A DNA stretch of 64,000 nt, taken from Daphnia carinata (Eukaryota; Arthropoda; Branchiopoda; Diplostraca; Daphniidae). The position numbers and the translations under genes are program-made. The stretch spans positions 1-64,000 of the forward strand of contig NW_026712509.1 of NCBI RefSeq assembly GCF_022539665.2, written 5' to 3'. This document shows positions 35,201-51,800 of the stretch, one piece after another. Numbering within the stretch: position 1 is the stretch's first letter; each line of letters opens with the position of its first letter. The notes under the pieces are model-generated. The model did not search any database. It was not told where the DNA came from and saw only the letters and a list, made by a program, of their open reading frames with translations.

Positions 35201-38200
35201 TGAAACTCACTGTATCACACTATATTCACATTGAATACACGTATATTTGATACTGTTTGAATGTAGATCATGAAACTGATTCTATAACACTATATTCACA
35301 TTGAATACACGTATATTTGATGCTGTTTGAATGTAGATATTGAAACTCACTGTATCACACTATATTCACATTGAATACACGTATATTTGATGCTGTTTGA
35401 ATGTAGATATTGAAACTGACTGTATAACACTATATTCACATTGAATACACGTATATTTGATGCTGTTTGAATGTAGATATTGAAACTCACTGTATCACAC
35501 TATATTCACATTGAATACACGTATATTTGATGCTGTTTGAATGTAGATATTGAAACTGATTCTATAACACTATATTCACATTGAATACACGTATATTTGA
35601 TGCTGTTTGAATGTAGATATTGAAACTGACTGTATCACACTATATTCACATTGAATACACGTATATTTGATGCTGTTTGAATGTAGATATTGAAACTCAC
35701 TGTATCACACTATATTCACATTGAATACACGTATATTTGATGCTGTTTGAATGTAGATATTGAAACTCACTGTATCACACTATATTCACATTGAATACAC
35801 GTATATTTGATGCTGTTTGAATGTAGATATTGAAACTGATTCTATAACACTATATTCACATTGAATACACGTATATTTGATGCTGTTTGAATGTAGATAT
35901 TGAAACTCACTGTATCACACTATATTCACATTGAATACACGTATATTTGATGCTGTTTGAATGTAGATCATGAAACTGATTCTATAACACTATATTCACA
36001 TTGAATACACGTATATTTGATGCTGTTTGAATGTAGATATTGAAACTCACTGTATCACACTATATTCACATTGAATACACGTATATTTGATGCTGTTTGA
36101 ATGTAGATATTGAAACTGATTCTATAACACTATATTCACATTGAATACACGTATATTTGATGCTGTTTGAATGTAGATATTGAAACTCACTGTATCACAC
36201 TATATTCACATTGAATACACGTATATTTGATGCTGTTTGAATGTAGATATTGAAACTCACTGTATCACACTATATTCACATTGAATACACGTATATTTGA
36301 TGCTGTTTGAATGTAGATATGAAACTGATTCTATAACACTATATTCACATTGAATACACGTATATTTGATGCTGTTTGAATGTAGATATTGAAACTCACT
36401 GTATCACACTATATTCACATTGAATACACGTATATTTGATGCTGTTTGAATGTAGATATTGAAACTGACTGTATAACACTATATTCACATTGAATACACG
36501 TATATTTGATGCTGTTTGAATGTAGATATTGAAACTCACTGTATCACACTATATTCACATTGAATACACGTATATTTGATGCTGTTTGAATGTAGATCAT
36601 GAAACTGATTCTATAACACTATATTCACATTGAATACACGTATATTTGATGCTGTTTGAATGTAGATATTAAAAATGACTGTATCACACTATATTCACAT
36701 TGAACACACGTATATTGTAGATATTGAAACTCACTGTATCACACTATATTCACATTGAATACACGTATATTTGATGCTGTTTGAATGTAGATATGAAACT
36801 GATTCTATAACACTATATTCACATTGAATACACGTATATTTGATGCTGTTTGAATGTAGATATTGAAACTCACTGTATCACACTATATTCACATTGAATA
36901 CACGTATATTTGATGCTGTTTGAATGTAGATCATGAAACTGATTCTATAACACTATATTCACATTGAATACACGTATATTTGATGCTGTTTGAATGTAGA
37001 TATTGAAACTCACTGTATAACACTATATTCACATTGAATACACGTATATTTGATGCTGTTTGAATGTAGATATTGAAACTGATTCTATAACACTATATTC
37101 ACATTGAATACACGTATATTTGATGCTGTTTGAATGTAGATATTGAAACTGACTGTATCACACTATATTCACATTGAATACACGTATATTTGATGCTGTT
37201 TGAATGTAGATATTGAAACTCACTGTATCACACTATATTCACATTGAATACACGTATATTTGATGCTGTTTGAATGTAGATCATGAAACTGATTCTATAA
37301 CACTATATTCACATTGAATACACGTATATTTGATGCTGTTTGAATGTAGATATTGAAACTCACTGTATCACACTATATTCACATTGAATACACGTATATT
37401 TGATGCTGTTTGAATGTAGATATTGAAACTGATTCTATAACACTATATTCACATTGAATACACGTATATTTGATGCTGTTTGAATGTAGATATTGAAACT
37501 CACTGTATCACACTATATTCACATTGAATACACGTATATTTGATGCTGTTTGAATGTAGATATTGAAACTGATTCTATAACACTATATTCACATTGAATA
37601 CACGTATATTTGATGCTGTTTGAATGTAGATATTGAAACTGACTGTATCACACTATATTCACATTGAATACACGTATATTTGATGCTGTTTGAATGTAGA
37701 TATTGAAACTCACTGTATCACACTATATTCACATTGAATACACGTATATTTGATGCTGTTTGAATGTAGATATTGAAACTCACTGTATCACACTATATTC
37801 ACATTGAATACACGTATATTTGATACTGTTTGAATGTAGATCATGAAACTGATTCTATAACACTATATTCACATTGAATACACGTATATTTGATGCTGTT
37901 TGAATGTAGATATTGAAACTGACTGTATAACACTATATTCACATTGAATACACGTATATTTGATGCTGTTTGAATGTAGATATTGAAACTCACTGTATCA
38001 CACTATATTCACATTGAATACACGTATATTTGATGCTGTTTGAATGTAGATATTGAAACTCACTGTATCACACTATATTCACATTGAATACACGTATATT
38101 TGATACTGTTTGAATGTAGATATGAAACTGATTCTATAACACTATATTCACATTGAATACACGTATATTTGATGCTGTTTGAATGTAGATATTGAAACTG

Positions 38201-40852
38201 ATTCTATAACACTATATTCACATTGAATACACGTATATTTGATGCTGTTTGAATGTAGATCATGAAACTGATTCTATAACACTATATTCACATTGAATAC
38301 ACGTATATTTGATGCTGTTTGAATGTAGATATTGAAACTCACTGTATCACACTATATTCACATTGAATACACGTATATTTGATGCTGTTTGAATGTAGAT
38401 ATTGAAACTGATTCTATAACACTATATTCACATTGAATACACGTATATTTGATGCTGTTTGAATGTAGATATTGAAACTCACTGTATCACACTATATTCA
38501 CATTGAATACACGTATATTTGATGCTGTTTGAATGTAGATATTGAAACTCACTGTATCACACTATATTCACATTGAATACACGTATATTTGATGCTGTTT
38601 GAATGTAGATATTGAAACTCACTGTATCACACTATATTCACATTGAATACACGTATATTTGATGCTGTTTGAATGTAGATATTGAAACTGATTCTATAAC
38701 ACTATATTCACATTGAATACACGTATATTTGATGCTGTTTGAATGTAGATATTGAAACTGACTGTATAACACTATATTCACATTGAATACACGTATATTT
38801 GATGCTGTTTGAATGTAGATATTGAAACTCACTGTATCACACTATATTCACATTGAATACACGTATATTTGATGCTGTTTGAATGTAGATATTGAAACTG
38901 ACTGTATCACACTATATTCACATTGAATACACGTATATTTGATGCTGTTTGAATGTAGATATTGAAACTCACTGTATCACACTATATTCACATTGAATAC
39001 ACGTATATTTGATGCTGTTTGAATGTAGATCATGAAACTGATTCTATAACACTATATTCACATTGAATACACGTATATTTGATGCTGTTTGAATGTAGAT
39101 ATTGAAACTCACTGTATCACACTATATTCACATTGAATACACGTATATTTGATGCTGTTTGAATGTAGATATTGAAACTCACTGTATCACACTATATTCA
39201 CATTGAATACACGTATATTTGATGCTGTTTGAATGTAGATATTGAAACTCACTGTATCACACTATATTCACATTGAATACACGTATATTTGATGCTGTTT
39301 GAATGTAGATATTGAAACTCACTGTATCACACTATATTCACATTGAATACACGTATATTTGATGCTGTTTGAATGTAGATATTGAAACTGATGTATAACA
39401 CTATATTCACATTGAATACACGTATATTTGATGCTGTTTGAATGTAGATCATGAAACTGATTCTATAACACTATATTCACATTGAATACACGTATATTTG
39501 ATGCTGTTTGAATGTAGATATTGAAACTCACTGTATCACACTATATTCACATTGAATACACGTATATTTGATGCTGTTTGAATGTAGATATTGAAACTGA
39601 TTCTATAACACTATATTCACATTGAATACACGTATATTTGATGCTGTTTGAATGTAGATATTGAAACTGACTGTATCACACTATATTCACATTGAACACA
39701 CGTATATTTGATGCTGTTTGATGTAGATATTGAAACTCACTGTATCACACTATATTCACATTGAATACACGTATATTTGATGCTGTTTGAATGTAGATAT
39801 TGAAACACTGTATCACACTATATTCACATTGAACACACGTATATTTGATGCTGTTTGAATGTATATATTGAAACTCACTGTATCACACTATATTCACATT
39901 GAATACACGTATATTTGATGCTGTTTGAATGTAGATATTGAAACTCACTGTATCACACTATATTCAAATTGAATACACGTATATTTGATGCTGTTTGAAT
40001 GTAGATATTGAAACTGATTCTATCACACTATATTCACATTGAATACACGTATATTTGATGCTGTTTGAATGTAGATATTTAAACTCACTGTATCACACTA
40101 TATTCACATTGAATACACGTATATTTGATGCTGTTTGAATGTAGATATTGAAACTCACTGTATCACACTATATTCACATTGAATACACGTATATTTGATG
40201 CTGTTTGAATGTAGATATTGAAACTCACTGTATCACACTATATTCACATTGAATACACGTATATTTGATGCTGTTTGAATGTAGATATTGAAACTGTATC
40301 ACACTATATTCACATTTAATACACGTATATTTGATGCTGTTTGAATGTAGATATTGAAACTCACTGTATCATACTATATTCACATTGAATTCACGTATAT
40401 TTGATACTGTTTGAATGTAGATCATGAAACTGATTCTATAACACTATATTCACATTGAATACACGTATATTTGATGACCTGTTTGAATGTAGATATTGAA
40501 ACTGATTCTTATAACACTATATTCACATTGAATACACGTATATTTGATGCTGTTTGAATGTAGATATTGAAACTGATTCTGGTATAACACTATATTCACA
40601 TTGACTACACGTATATTTGATGCTGTTTGAATGTAGATATTGAAACTCACTGTATCACATTGTATTCACATTGAATACATGTATATTTGATGCTGTTTGA
40701 ATGTAGATATTGAAACTGATTTTACACTATATTCACATTGAATACACGTATATTTGATGCTGTTTGAATGTAGATATTGAAACTGATTCTATGACACTAT
40801 ATTCACATTGAATACACGTATATTTGATGCTGTTTGAATGTAGATATTGAAA
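23211..40852. repeat. 70-bp satellite array, left block
   Basis: Head-to-tail monomers of 70 bp, for example CTATATTCAC spaced exactly 70 bases apart over long stretches; about 250 copies. The core (CACATTGAATACACGTATAT, then TTTGAATGTAGAT) is nearly invariant. The last 20 bases vary between a TGATTCTATAA form and a TCACTGTATCA form. Indels of 1-3 bp shift the register in places (for example TAGATATGAAAC, 69 bp). A deletion near 36,710 and merged monomers near 25,500 mark local rearrangements. No gene in it: 70 is not a multiple of three, so frames rotate. Confidence 0.97.
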
Positions 40853-42887
40853 CGTGGCGTAGAAATACTATATTCACATTGAATACACGTATATTTGATG
40901 CTGTTTGAATGTAGATGAATGATGCTCGACTGGTACTGCTCGGACGCTACTATATTGCACTTCGTAAAATCGATGCGAACGTGTAGATTTTCTGCTGCAG
41001 GATGGTCCTCGAGAATTGTTGCCGGCAATTGAAAGTTTTGTCCGTAAGTATAGTTCAGCACAGTGGTGTTTACCTGTATATTTGATGCTGTTTGAATGTA
41101 GAATTGACCGTAGGTAAACACTATATCTTCTGACATTGGGACCGAAGAGCTGACTTAAGACAGCGATGCCATCTCTCACTATATTTTGAATAAGCGTATA
41201 TTTGATATGCCGTAGTTTTAATATGATGTGTACCCAACAGTCGGGTAAAGGCGGTGAATAACGATGATTCAAATTGTCGTCCTCGGTTGAATGTGATTTT
41301 GGCTGGTATAACGAACTATATTCACATGGAAAAGTATATTTGCGTGTCGGCGATGGTAGATCAGCTGAACACTCCTGAACTGGAATTCACATTGGCCAAC
41401 GTAAAATATCTTCGATGATTGTTGAATGATAGAGTAACCACGGCTATGGCACTATATTCACATTGACGATGTCTACGTTGATATGTTCGAAACGCGCTGA
41501 TACTGGTTCGTATTTTCCAATTGCGCTGGCTGTATGTCGAGACATTTAACCTTCTGGCACGGTATGCACACTATATTCACATTGATGACACGTATATTTG
41601 ATATGTTTGAATGTAGATATGACCGGCGTACCTATATTCACATTGAATACACGTAATTTGATGGGCTGTTTGAATGTAGATATTGAAAATTGCTTTTCGG
41701 ACTATATTCACATTGAATAGGGCGTATATTTGATGCTGTTTGAATGTAGTCGCAAAAACGTTTACCGCACTATATTCACATTTAATGAAGTGATATTTGA
41801 TATTGTTTGAATGTAGATATTGCAACTCGGCGTCAGTTGCTATTAACTATATTCTTCATTAAATTGACGTATAGGAGATTGTTTGAAATACGCGAGAGAA
41901 GATTCTATCATTCTCTCTTCACGGGATGAAACACGTATATTTATCTGTTGTAAATGTAGATATGAAATCCAAGTGTCTAAGTATGTCTCGGAGATACGAT
42001 CGTATATTTTTGTTGGAAGGCATAGGATAGTGGACGATGGTCGGTATAACTTTGAACTGGCGGTATATTTCAAGCGCGTATCTGAAATGTTTGATAGCGA
42101 GATACACTGCTAGGATTCACGATGAATGTACTGTATATTTGATGCGCCTTGTTGAATGAGAGAAGAAGGCCAGGGGTTCTATAAGACTATGGATTCGTTG
42201 CTGATGAATCCCCCACAGCGTATATTCGCTGGCGTCCGTCATTAAGACTATTGGCAGATCCTGACAACTATATGCCAAAAGCACGTATATTTGATCTCTC
42301 TGCAATTTGATATTGGCGCTGCGCGTTTCGTCTGTCACACTGGATATGCACATGGTGTCGCGTTATTTGTTGCTATCGATGTAGATTCTGATAGCACCGC
42401 TATATTCGTACATTGAATTGTATATTTGAGCTCGGAATGTAAAAAGATATGAGAACGAGGAATTTTCTCAACTCCTATATTGTTGGGTAGCGGAAAATGA
42501 TGCTATAGGTTTTATACGTTCAGGATGAGGCAAAATACCTGTAGGATTCACATTGAATACACGTATAATAGGTTTAATGTAGATATTGCACCAAAAACGC
42601 ACTATATGCGAAGTTTATGTTTATGTTGAATGTCTCTAGCTGCGTGAAAAGTAGGCGTAAATGTTTGAAATATTCTTCCTCTATTGCGCTTGCGATAAGT
42701 AAGTCATCCATATAGGCGTACACGAAATCCAAGTTTTTGACGATTGAATTGATGAAGCGTTGCCACGATTGGGCTGCGTTCTTGAGACCAAATGACATTT
42801 TTAAGAACTCAAAAAGACCAAACGGCGCAATCACTGCAGTTTTTTTAATGTCACTAGGTTCGACTGGTATATGGTAACACTACACAA
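40853..42887. other. Mosaic of satellite and Ty3/gypsy pol sequence
   Basis: Satellite pieces of about 15-55 bp, still spaced roughly 60-77 bp apart (for example CTATATTC at 41571, 41632, 41702, 41770, 41847), alternate with non-satellite bases that read as gypsy pol on the minus strand. The pieces substitute for pol codons instead of adding length. See the pol entry and the finding on this region. Confidence 0.8.
40920..42880 (-). mobile_element. Degraded Ty3/gypsy pol region (RT, RNase H, integrase)
   Basis: On the minus strand, in natural order: RT from VEPSDIKKTA through APFGLFEFLKMSFGLKNAAQ and YMDDLL (42,876-42,600, clean); the PHPERIKPIASF tether (about 42,540-42,500); RNase H with VLMTDASEY, EPLAFFSHS and YLAIKHFRYALE (42,353-41,950) and HLDFISTFTTD; then integrase with FTRLLGTHHIKTTAY...ERWHRCLKSALRSQC (about 41,250-41,140) and the late YGQNFQLPATILEDH block. 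The span, about 2 kb, is what such a pol would occupy. Protease, early RT motifs, gag and LTRs are not seen. Many codon blocks are replaced by satellite bases, so it is non-functional as written. Confidence 0.75.
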
Positions 42888-45800
42888 CACTATATTCACA
42901 TTGAATACACGTATATTTGATGCTGTTTGAATGTAGATATTGAAACTCACTGTATCACACTATATTCACAATGAATACACGTATATTTGATACTGTTTGA
43001 ATGTAGATCATGAAACTGATTCTATAACACTATATTCACATTGAATACACGTATATTTGATGCTGTTTGAATGTAGATATTGCAACTCACTGTATCACAC
43101 TATATTCACATTGAATACACGTATATTTGATGCTGGTTGAATGTAGATATTGAAACTCACTGTATCACACTATATTCACATTGAATACACGTATAAGATG
43201 CTGTTTGAATGTAGGTATTGAAACTCACTGTATCACACTATATTCACATTGAATACACGTATATTTGATACTGTTTGAATGTATATCATGAAACTGATTC
43301 TATAACACTATATTCACATTGAATACACGTATATTTGATGCTGTTTGAATGTAGATATTGAAACTCACTGTATCACACTATATTCAAATTGAATACACGT
43401 ATATTTGATACTGTTTGAAAGTAGATCATGAAACTGATTCTATAACACTATATTCACATTGAATACACGTATATTTGATGCTGTTTGAATGTAGATATTA
43501 AAACTGACTGTATCACACTATATTCACATTGAATACACGTATATTTGATGCTGTTTGAATGTTGATATTGAAACTCACTGTATCACACTATATTCACATT
43601 GAATACACGTATATTTGATACTGTTTGAATGTAGATAATGAAACTGATTCTATAACACTATATTCACATTGAATACACGTATATTTGATGCTGTTTGAAT
43701 GTAGATATTAAAACTCACTGTATCACACTATATTCACATTGAATACACGTATATTTGATGCTGTTTGAATGTAGATATTGAAACTCACTGTATCACACTA
43801 TATTCACATTGAATACACGTATATTTGATGCTGTTTGAATGTAGATATTGAAACTCACTGTATCACACTATATTCACATTGAATACACGTATATTTGATA
43901 CTGTTTGAATGTAGATCATGAAATTGATTCTATAACACTATATTCACATTGAATACACGTATATTTGATGCTGTTTGAATGTAGATATTGACACTCACTG
44001 TATCACACTATATTCACAATGAATACACGTATATTTGATGCTGTTTGAATGTAGATATTGAAACTCACTGTATCACACTATATTCACATTGAATACACGT
44101 ATATATGATGCTGTTTGAATGTAGATATTGAAACTCACTGTATCACACTATATTCACATTGAATACACGTATATTTAATGCTGTTTGAATGTAGATATTG
44201 AAACTCACTGTATCACACTATATTCACATTGAATACACGTATATTTCATACTGTTTGAATGTAGATCATAAAACTGATTCTATAACACTATATTCACATT
44301 GAATACACGTATATTTGATGCTGTTTGAATGTAGATATTGAAACTCACTGTATCACACTATATTCACATTGAATACACGTATATTTGATACTGTTTGAAT
44401 GTAGATAATGAAACTTATTCTATAACACTATGTTCACATTGAATACACGTATATTTGATGCTGTTTGAATGTAGATATTGAAACTCACTGTATCACACTA
44501 TATTCACATTGAATACACCTATATATGATGCTGTTTGAATGTAGATATTGAAACTCACTGTATCACACTATATTCACATTGAATACACGTATATTTGATG
44601 CTGTTTGAATGTAGATATTGAAACTCACTGTATCACACTATATTCACATTGAATACACGTATATTTGATGCTGTTTGAATGTAGATTTTGAAACTCACTG
44701 TATTACACTATATTCACATTGAATACACGTATATTTGATGCTGTTTGAATGTAGATATTGAAACTCACTGTATCACACTATATTCACATTGAATACACGT
44801 ATATTTGATACTGTTTGAATGTAGATCATGAAACTTATTCTATAACACTATAATCACATTGAATACAAGTATGTTTGATACTGTTTGAATTTAGATCATG
44901 AAACTGATTCTATAACACTATATTCTCATTTAATACTAGTATATTTGATGCTGTTTGAATGTAGATATGGAAACTCACTGTATCACACTATATTCACATT
45001 GAATACACCTATATATGATGCTGTTTGAATGTAGATATTGAAACTCACTGTATCACACTATATTCACATTGAATACACGTATATTTGATGCTGTTTGAAT
45101 GTAGATATTGACACTCACTGTATCACACTATATTCACAATGAATACACGTATATTTGATGCTGTTTGAATGTAGATATTGAAACTCACTGTATCATACTA
45201 TATTCACATTGAATACACCTATATATGATGCTGTTTGAATGTAGATATTGAAACTCACTGTATCATACTATATTCACATTGAATACACCTATATATGATG
45301 CTGTTTGAATGTAGATATTGAAACTCACTGTATCACACTATATTCACATTGAATACACGTATATTTGATGCTGTTTGAATGTGGATATTGAAACTTACTG
45401 TATCACCCTATATTCACATTGAATACACGTATATTTGATACTGTTTGAATTTAGATCATAAAACTGATTCTATAACACTATATTCACATTGAATACACGT
45501 ATATTTGATGCTGTTTGAATGTAGATATTGAAACTCACTGTATCACACTATATTCGCATTGAATACACGTATATTTGATACTGTTTGAATTTAGATCATG
45601 AAACTTATTCTATAACACTATATTCACATTGGATACACGTATATTTGATGCTGTTTGAATGTAGATATTGAAACTCACTGTATCACACTATATTCACATT
45701 GAATACACGTATATTTGATGCTGTTTGAATGTAGATATTAAAACTCACTGTATCACACTACATTCACATTGAATACACGTATATTTGATGCTGTTTGAAT

Positions 45801-48800
45801 GTAGATTTTGAAACTCACTCGATTCTATAACACTATATTCACATTGAATACACGTATATTTGATGCTGTTTGAATGTAGATATTGAAACTCACTGTATTA
45901 TATCACATTGAATACACGTATATTTGATGCTGTTTGAATGTAGATATGAATGTTTGTGATTCTATCACACTATATTCACATTGAATACACGTATATTTGA
46001 TGCTGTTTGAATGTAGATATTGAAACTGATTCTATAACACTATATTCACATTGAATACACGTATATTTGATGCTGTTTGAATGTAGATATTGAAACTGAT
46101 TGTATCACACTATATTCACATTGAATACACGTATATTTGATGCTGTTTGAATGTAGATCATGAAACTGATTCTATAACACTATATTCACATTGAATACAC
46201 GTATATTTGATGCTGTTTGAATGTAGATATTGAAACTGATTCTATAACACTATATTCACATTGAATACACGTATATTTGATGCTGTTTGAATGTAGATAT
46301 TGAAACTGATTCTATAACACTATATTCACATTGAATACACGTATATTTGATGCTGTTTGAATGTAGATATTGAAACTGATTCTATAACACTATATTCACA
46401 TTGAATACACGTATATTTGATGCTGTTTGAATGTAGATATTGAAACTGATTGTATCACACTATATTCACATTGAATACACGTATATTTGATGCTGTTTGA
46501 ATGTAGATATTGAAACTGATTCTATAACACTATATTCACATTGAATACACGTATATTTGATGCTGTTTGAATGTAGATATTGAAACCGTATTGTATAACA
46601 CTATATTCACATTGAATACACGTATATTTGATGCTGTTTGAATGTAGATATTGAAACTGATTCTATAACACTATATTCACATTGAATACACGTATATTTG
46701 ATGCTGTTTGAATGTAGATATTGAAACTGATTCTATAACACTATATTCACATTGAATACACGTATATTTGATGCTGTTTGAATGTAGATATTGAAACTGA
46801 TTCTATAACACTATATTCACATTGAATACACGTATATTTGATGCTGTTTGAATGTAGATATTGAAACTGATTCTATAACACTATATTCACATTGAATACA
46901 CGTATATTTGATGCTGTTTGAATGTAGATATTGAAACTGATTCTATAACACTATATTCACATTGAATACACGTATATTTGATGCTGTTTGAATGTAGATA
47001 TTGAAACTCACTCTATCACACTATATTCACATTGAATACACGTATATTTGATGCTGTTTGAATGTAGATATTGAAACTCACTGATTCTATAACACTATAT
47101 TCACATTGAATACACGTATATTTGATGCTGTTTGAATGTAGATATTGAAACTGATTCTATCACACTATATTCACATTGAATACATGTATATTTGATGCTG
47201 TTTGAATGTAGATATTGAAACTCACTGTATCACACTATATTCACATTGAATACACGTATATTTGATGCTGTTTGAATGTAGATATTGAAACTCAATGTAT
47301 AACACTATATTCACATTGAATACAAGTATATTTGATACTGTTTGAATGTAGATAATGAAACTGATTCTATAACACTATATTCACATTGAATACACGTATA
47401 TTTGATGTTGTTTGAATGTAGATATTGAAACTGATTGTATAACACTATATTCACATTGAATACACGTATATTTGATACTGTTTGAATGTAGATCATGAAA
47501 CTCACTGTTTCATACTATATTCACATTGAATTCACGTATATTTGATGCTGTTTGAATGTAGATATTGAAACTCACTGTATCATACTATATTCACATTGAA
47601 TACACGTATATTTGATGCTGTTTGAATGTAGATATTGAAACTCACTGTATCACACTATATTCACATTGAATACACGTATATTTGATGCTGTTTGAATGTA
47701 GATATTGAAACTCACTGTATCACTATATTCACATTGAATACACGTATATTTGATGCTGTTTGAATGTAGATATTGAAACTCACTGTATCATACTATATTC
47801 ACATTGAATACACGTATATTTGATGCTGTTTGAATGTAGATATGAAACTGATTCTATAACACTATATTCACATTGAATACACGTATATTTGATGCTGTTT
47901 GAATGTAGATATTGAAACTCACAACTATCACACTATATTCACATTGAATACACGTATATTTGATACTGTTTGAATGTAGATCATGAAACTGATTCTATAA
48001 CACTATATTCACATTGAATACACGTATATTTGATGCTGTTTGAATGTAGATCATGAAACTCATTGTATAACACTATATTCACATTGAATACACGTATATT
48101 TGATGCTGTTTGAATGTAGATCATGAAACTGATTCTATAATACTATATTCACATTGAATACACGTATATTTGATACTGTTTGAATGTAGATCATGAAACT
48201 GATTCTGTAACACTATATTCACATTGAATACACGTATATTTGATGCTGTTTGAATGTAGATATTGAAACTCACTGTATCACACTATATTCACATTGAATA
48301 CACGTATATTTGATGCTGTTTGAATGTAGATATTGAAACTACTGTAACACTATATTCACATTGAATACACGTATATTTGATGCTGTTTGAATGTAGATAT
48401 TGAAACTCACTGTATCACACTATATTCACATTGAATACACGTATATTTGATACTGTTTGAATGTAGATCATGAAACTGATTCTATAACACTATATTCACA
48501 TTGAATACACGTATATTTGATGCTGTTTGAATGTAGATATTGAAACTGATTGTATCACACTATATTCACAATGAATCCACGTATATTTGATGCTGTTTGA
48601 ATGTAGATCATGAAACTGATTCTATAACACTATATTCACATTGAATACACGTATATTTGATGCTGTTTGAATGTAGATATTGAAACTCACTGTATCACAC
48701 TATATTCACATTGAATACACGTATATTTGATACTGTTTGAATGTAGATCATGAACACTATATTCACATTGAATATACGTATATTTGATGCTGTTTGAATG

Positions 48801-51800
48801 TAGATATTGAAACTGATTCTGTAACACTATATTCACATTGAATACACGTATATTTGATGCTGTTTGAATGTAGATATTGAAACTCACTGTATCACACTAT
48901 ATTCACATTGAATACACGTATATTTGATACTGTTTGAATGTAGATCATGAAACTGATTCTATAACACTATATTCACATTGAATACACGTATATTTGATGC
49001 TGTTTGAATGTAGATATTGAAACTCACTGTATCATACTATATTCACATTGAATACACGTATATATGATGCTGTTTGAATGTAGAACATGAAACTGATTCT
49101 ATAACACTATATTCACATTGAATACACGTATATTTGACACTGTTTGAATGTAGATCATGAAACTGATTCTATAACACTATATTCACATTGAATACACGTA
49201 TATTTGATGCTGTTTGAATGTAGATATTGAAACTCACTGTATCACACTATATTCACATTGAATACACGTATATTTGATGCTGTTTGAATGTAGATCATGA
49301 AACTGATTCTATAACACTATATTCACATTAAATACACGTATATTTGATGCTGTTTGAATGTAGATATTGAAACTCACTGTATCACACTATATTCACATTG
49401 AATACACGTATATTTGATGCTGTTTGAATGTAGATATTGAAACTGATTCTATAACACTATATTCACATTGAATACACGTATATTTGATGCTGTTTGAATG
49501 TAGATCATGAAACTGATTCTATAACACTATATTCACATTGAATACACGTATATTTGATGCTGTTTGAATGTAGATATTGAAACTGATTCTATCACACTAT
49601 ATTCACATTGAATACACGTATATTTGATGCTGTTTGAATGTAGATATTGAAACTGATTCTATAACACTATATTCACATTGAATACACGTATATTTGATGC
49701 TGTTTGAATGTAGATATTGAAACTCACTGTATCATACTATATTCACATTGAATACACGTATATTTGATGCTGTTTGAATGTAGATATGAAACTGATTCTA
49801 TAACACTATATTCACATTGAATACACGTATATTTGATACTGTTTGAATGTAGATATTGAAACTCACTGTATCACACTATATTCACATTGAATACACGTAT
49901 ATTTGATGCTGTTTGAATGTAGATATTGAAACTCACTGTATCACACTATATTCACATTGAATACACGTATATTTGATGCTGTTTGAATGTAGATCATGAA
50001 ACTGATTCTATAACACTATATTCACATTGAATACACGTATATTTGATGCTGTTTGAATGTAGATATTGAAACTCACTGTATCACACTATATTCACATTGA
50101 ATACACGTATATTTGATACTGTTTGAATGTAGATCATGAAACTGATTCTATAACACTATATTCACATTGAATACACGTATATTTGATGCTGTTTGAATGT
50201 AGATATTGAAACTCACTGTATCACACTATATTCACATTGAATACACGTATATTTGATGCTGTTTGAATGTAGATATTGAAACTCACTGTATCATACTATA
50301 TTCACATTGAATACACGTATATTTGATGCTGTTTGAATGTAGATATTGAAACTCACTGTATCACACTATATTCACATTGAATACACGTATATTTGATGCT
50401 GTTTGAATGTAGATCATTGAAACTGATTCTATAACACTATATTCACATTGAATACACGTATATTTGATACTGTTTGAATGTAGATCATGAAACTGATTCT
50501 ATAACACTATATTCACATTGAATACACGTATATTTGATGCTGTTTGAATGTAGATATTGAAACTCACTGTATCACACTATATTCACATTGAATACACGTA
50601 TATTTGATACTGTTTGAATGTAGATCATGAAACTGATTATATAACACTATATTCACATTGAATACACGTATATTTGATGCTGTTTGAATGTAGATATTGA
50701 AACTCATTGTATCACACTATATTCACAATGAATACACGTATATTTGATGCTGTTTGAATGTAGATCATGAAACTGATTCTATAACACTATATTCACATTG
50801 AATACACGTATATTTGATGCTGTTTGAATGTAGATCATGAAACTCACTGTATCATACTATATTCACATTGAATACACGTATATTTGATACTGTTTGAATG
50901 TAGATCATGAAACTGATTCTATAACACTATATTCACATTGAATACACGTATATTTGATGCTGTTTGAATGTAGATATTGAAACTCACTGTATCATACTAT
51001 ATTCACATTGAATACACGTATATTTGATGCTGTTTGAATGTAGATATTGAAACTCACTGTATCATACTATATTCACATTGAATACACGTATATTTGATAC
51101 TGTTTGAATGTAGATCATGAAACTGATACTATAACACTAGATTCACATTGAATACACGTATATTTGATACTGTTTGAATGTAGATAATGAAACTGATTCT
51201 ATCACACTATATTCACATTGAATACACGTATATTTGATACTGTTTGAATGTAGATATTGAAACTCACTGTATCATACTATATTCACATTGAATACACGTA
51301 TATTTGATGCTGTTTGAATGTAGATCATGAAACTGATTCTATAACACTATATTCACATTGAATACACGTATATTTGATGCTGTTTGAATGTAGATCATGA
51401 AACTGATTCTATAACACTATATTCACATTGAATACACGTATATTTGATACTGTTTGAATGTAGATCATGAAACTGATTCTATAACACTATATTCACATTG
51501 AATACACGTATATTTGATGCTGTTTGAATGTAGATATTGAAACTCACTGTATCACACTATATTCACATTGAATACACGTATATTTGATGCTGTTTGAATG
51601 TAGATATTGAAACTGATTCTATAACACTATATTCACATTGAATACACGTATATTTGATACTGTTTGAATGTAGATCATGAAACTGATTCTATAACACTAT
51701 ATTCACATTGAATACACGTATATTTGATGCTGTTTGAATGTAGATATTGAAACTCACTGTATCACACTATATTCACATTGAATACACGTATATTTGATGC

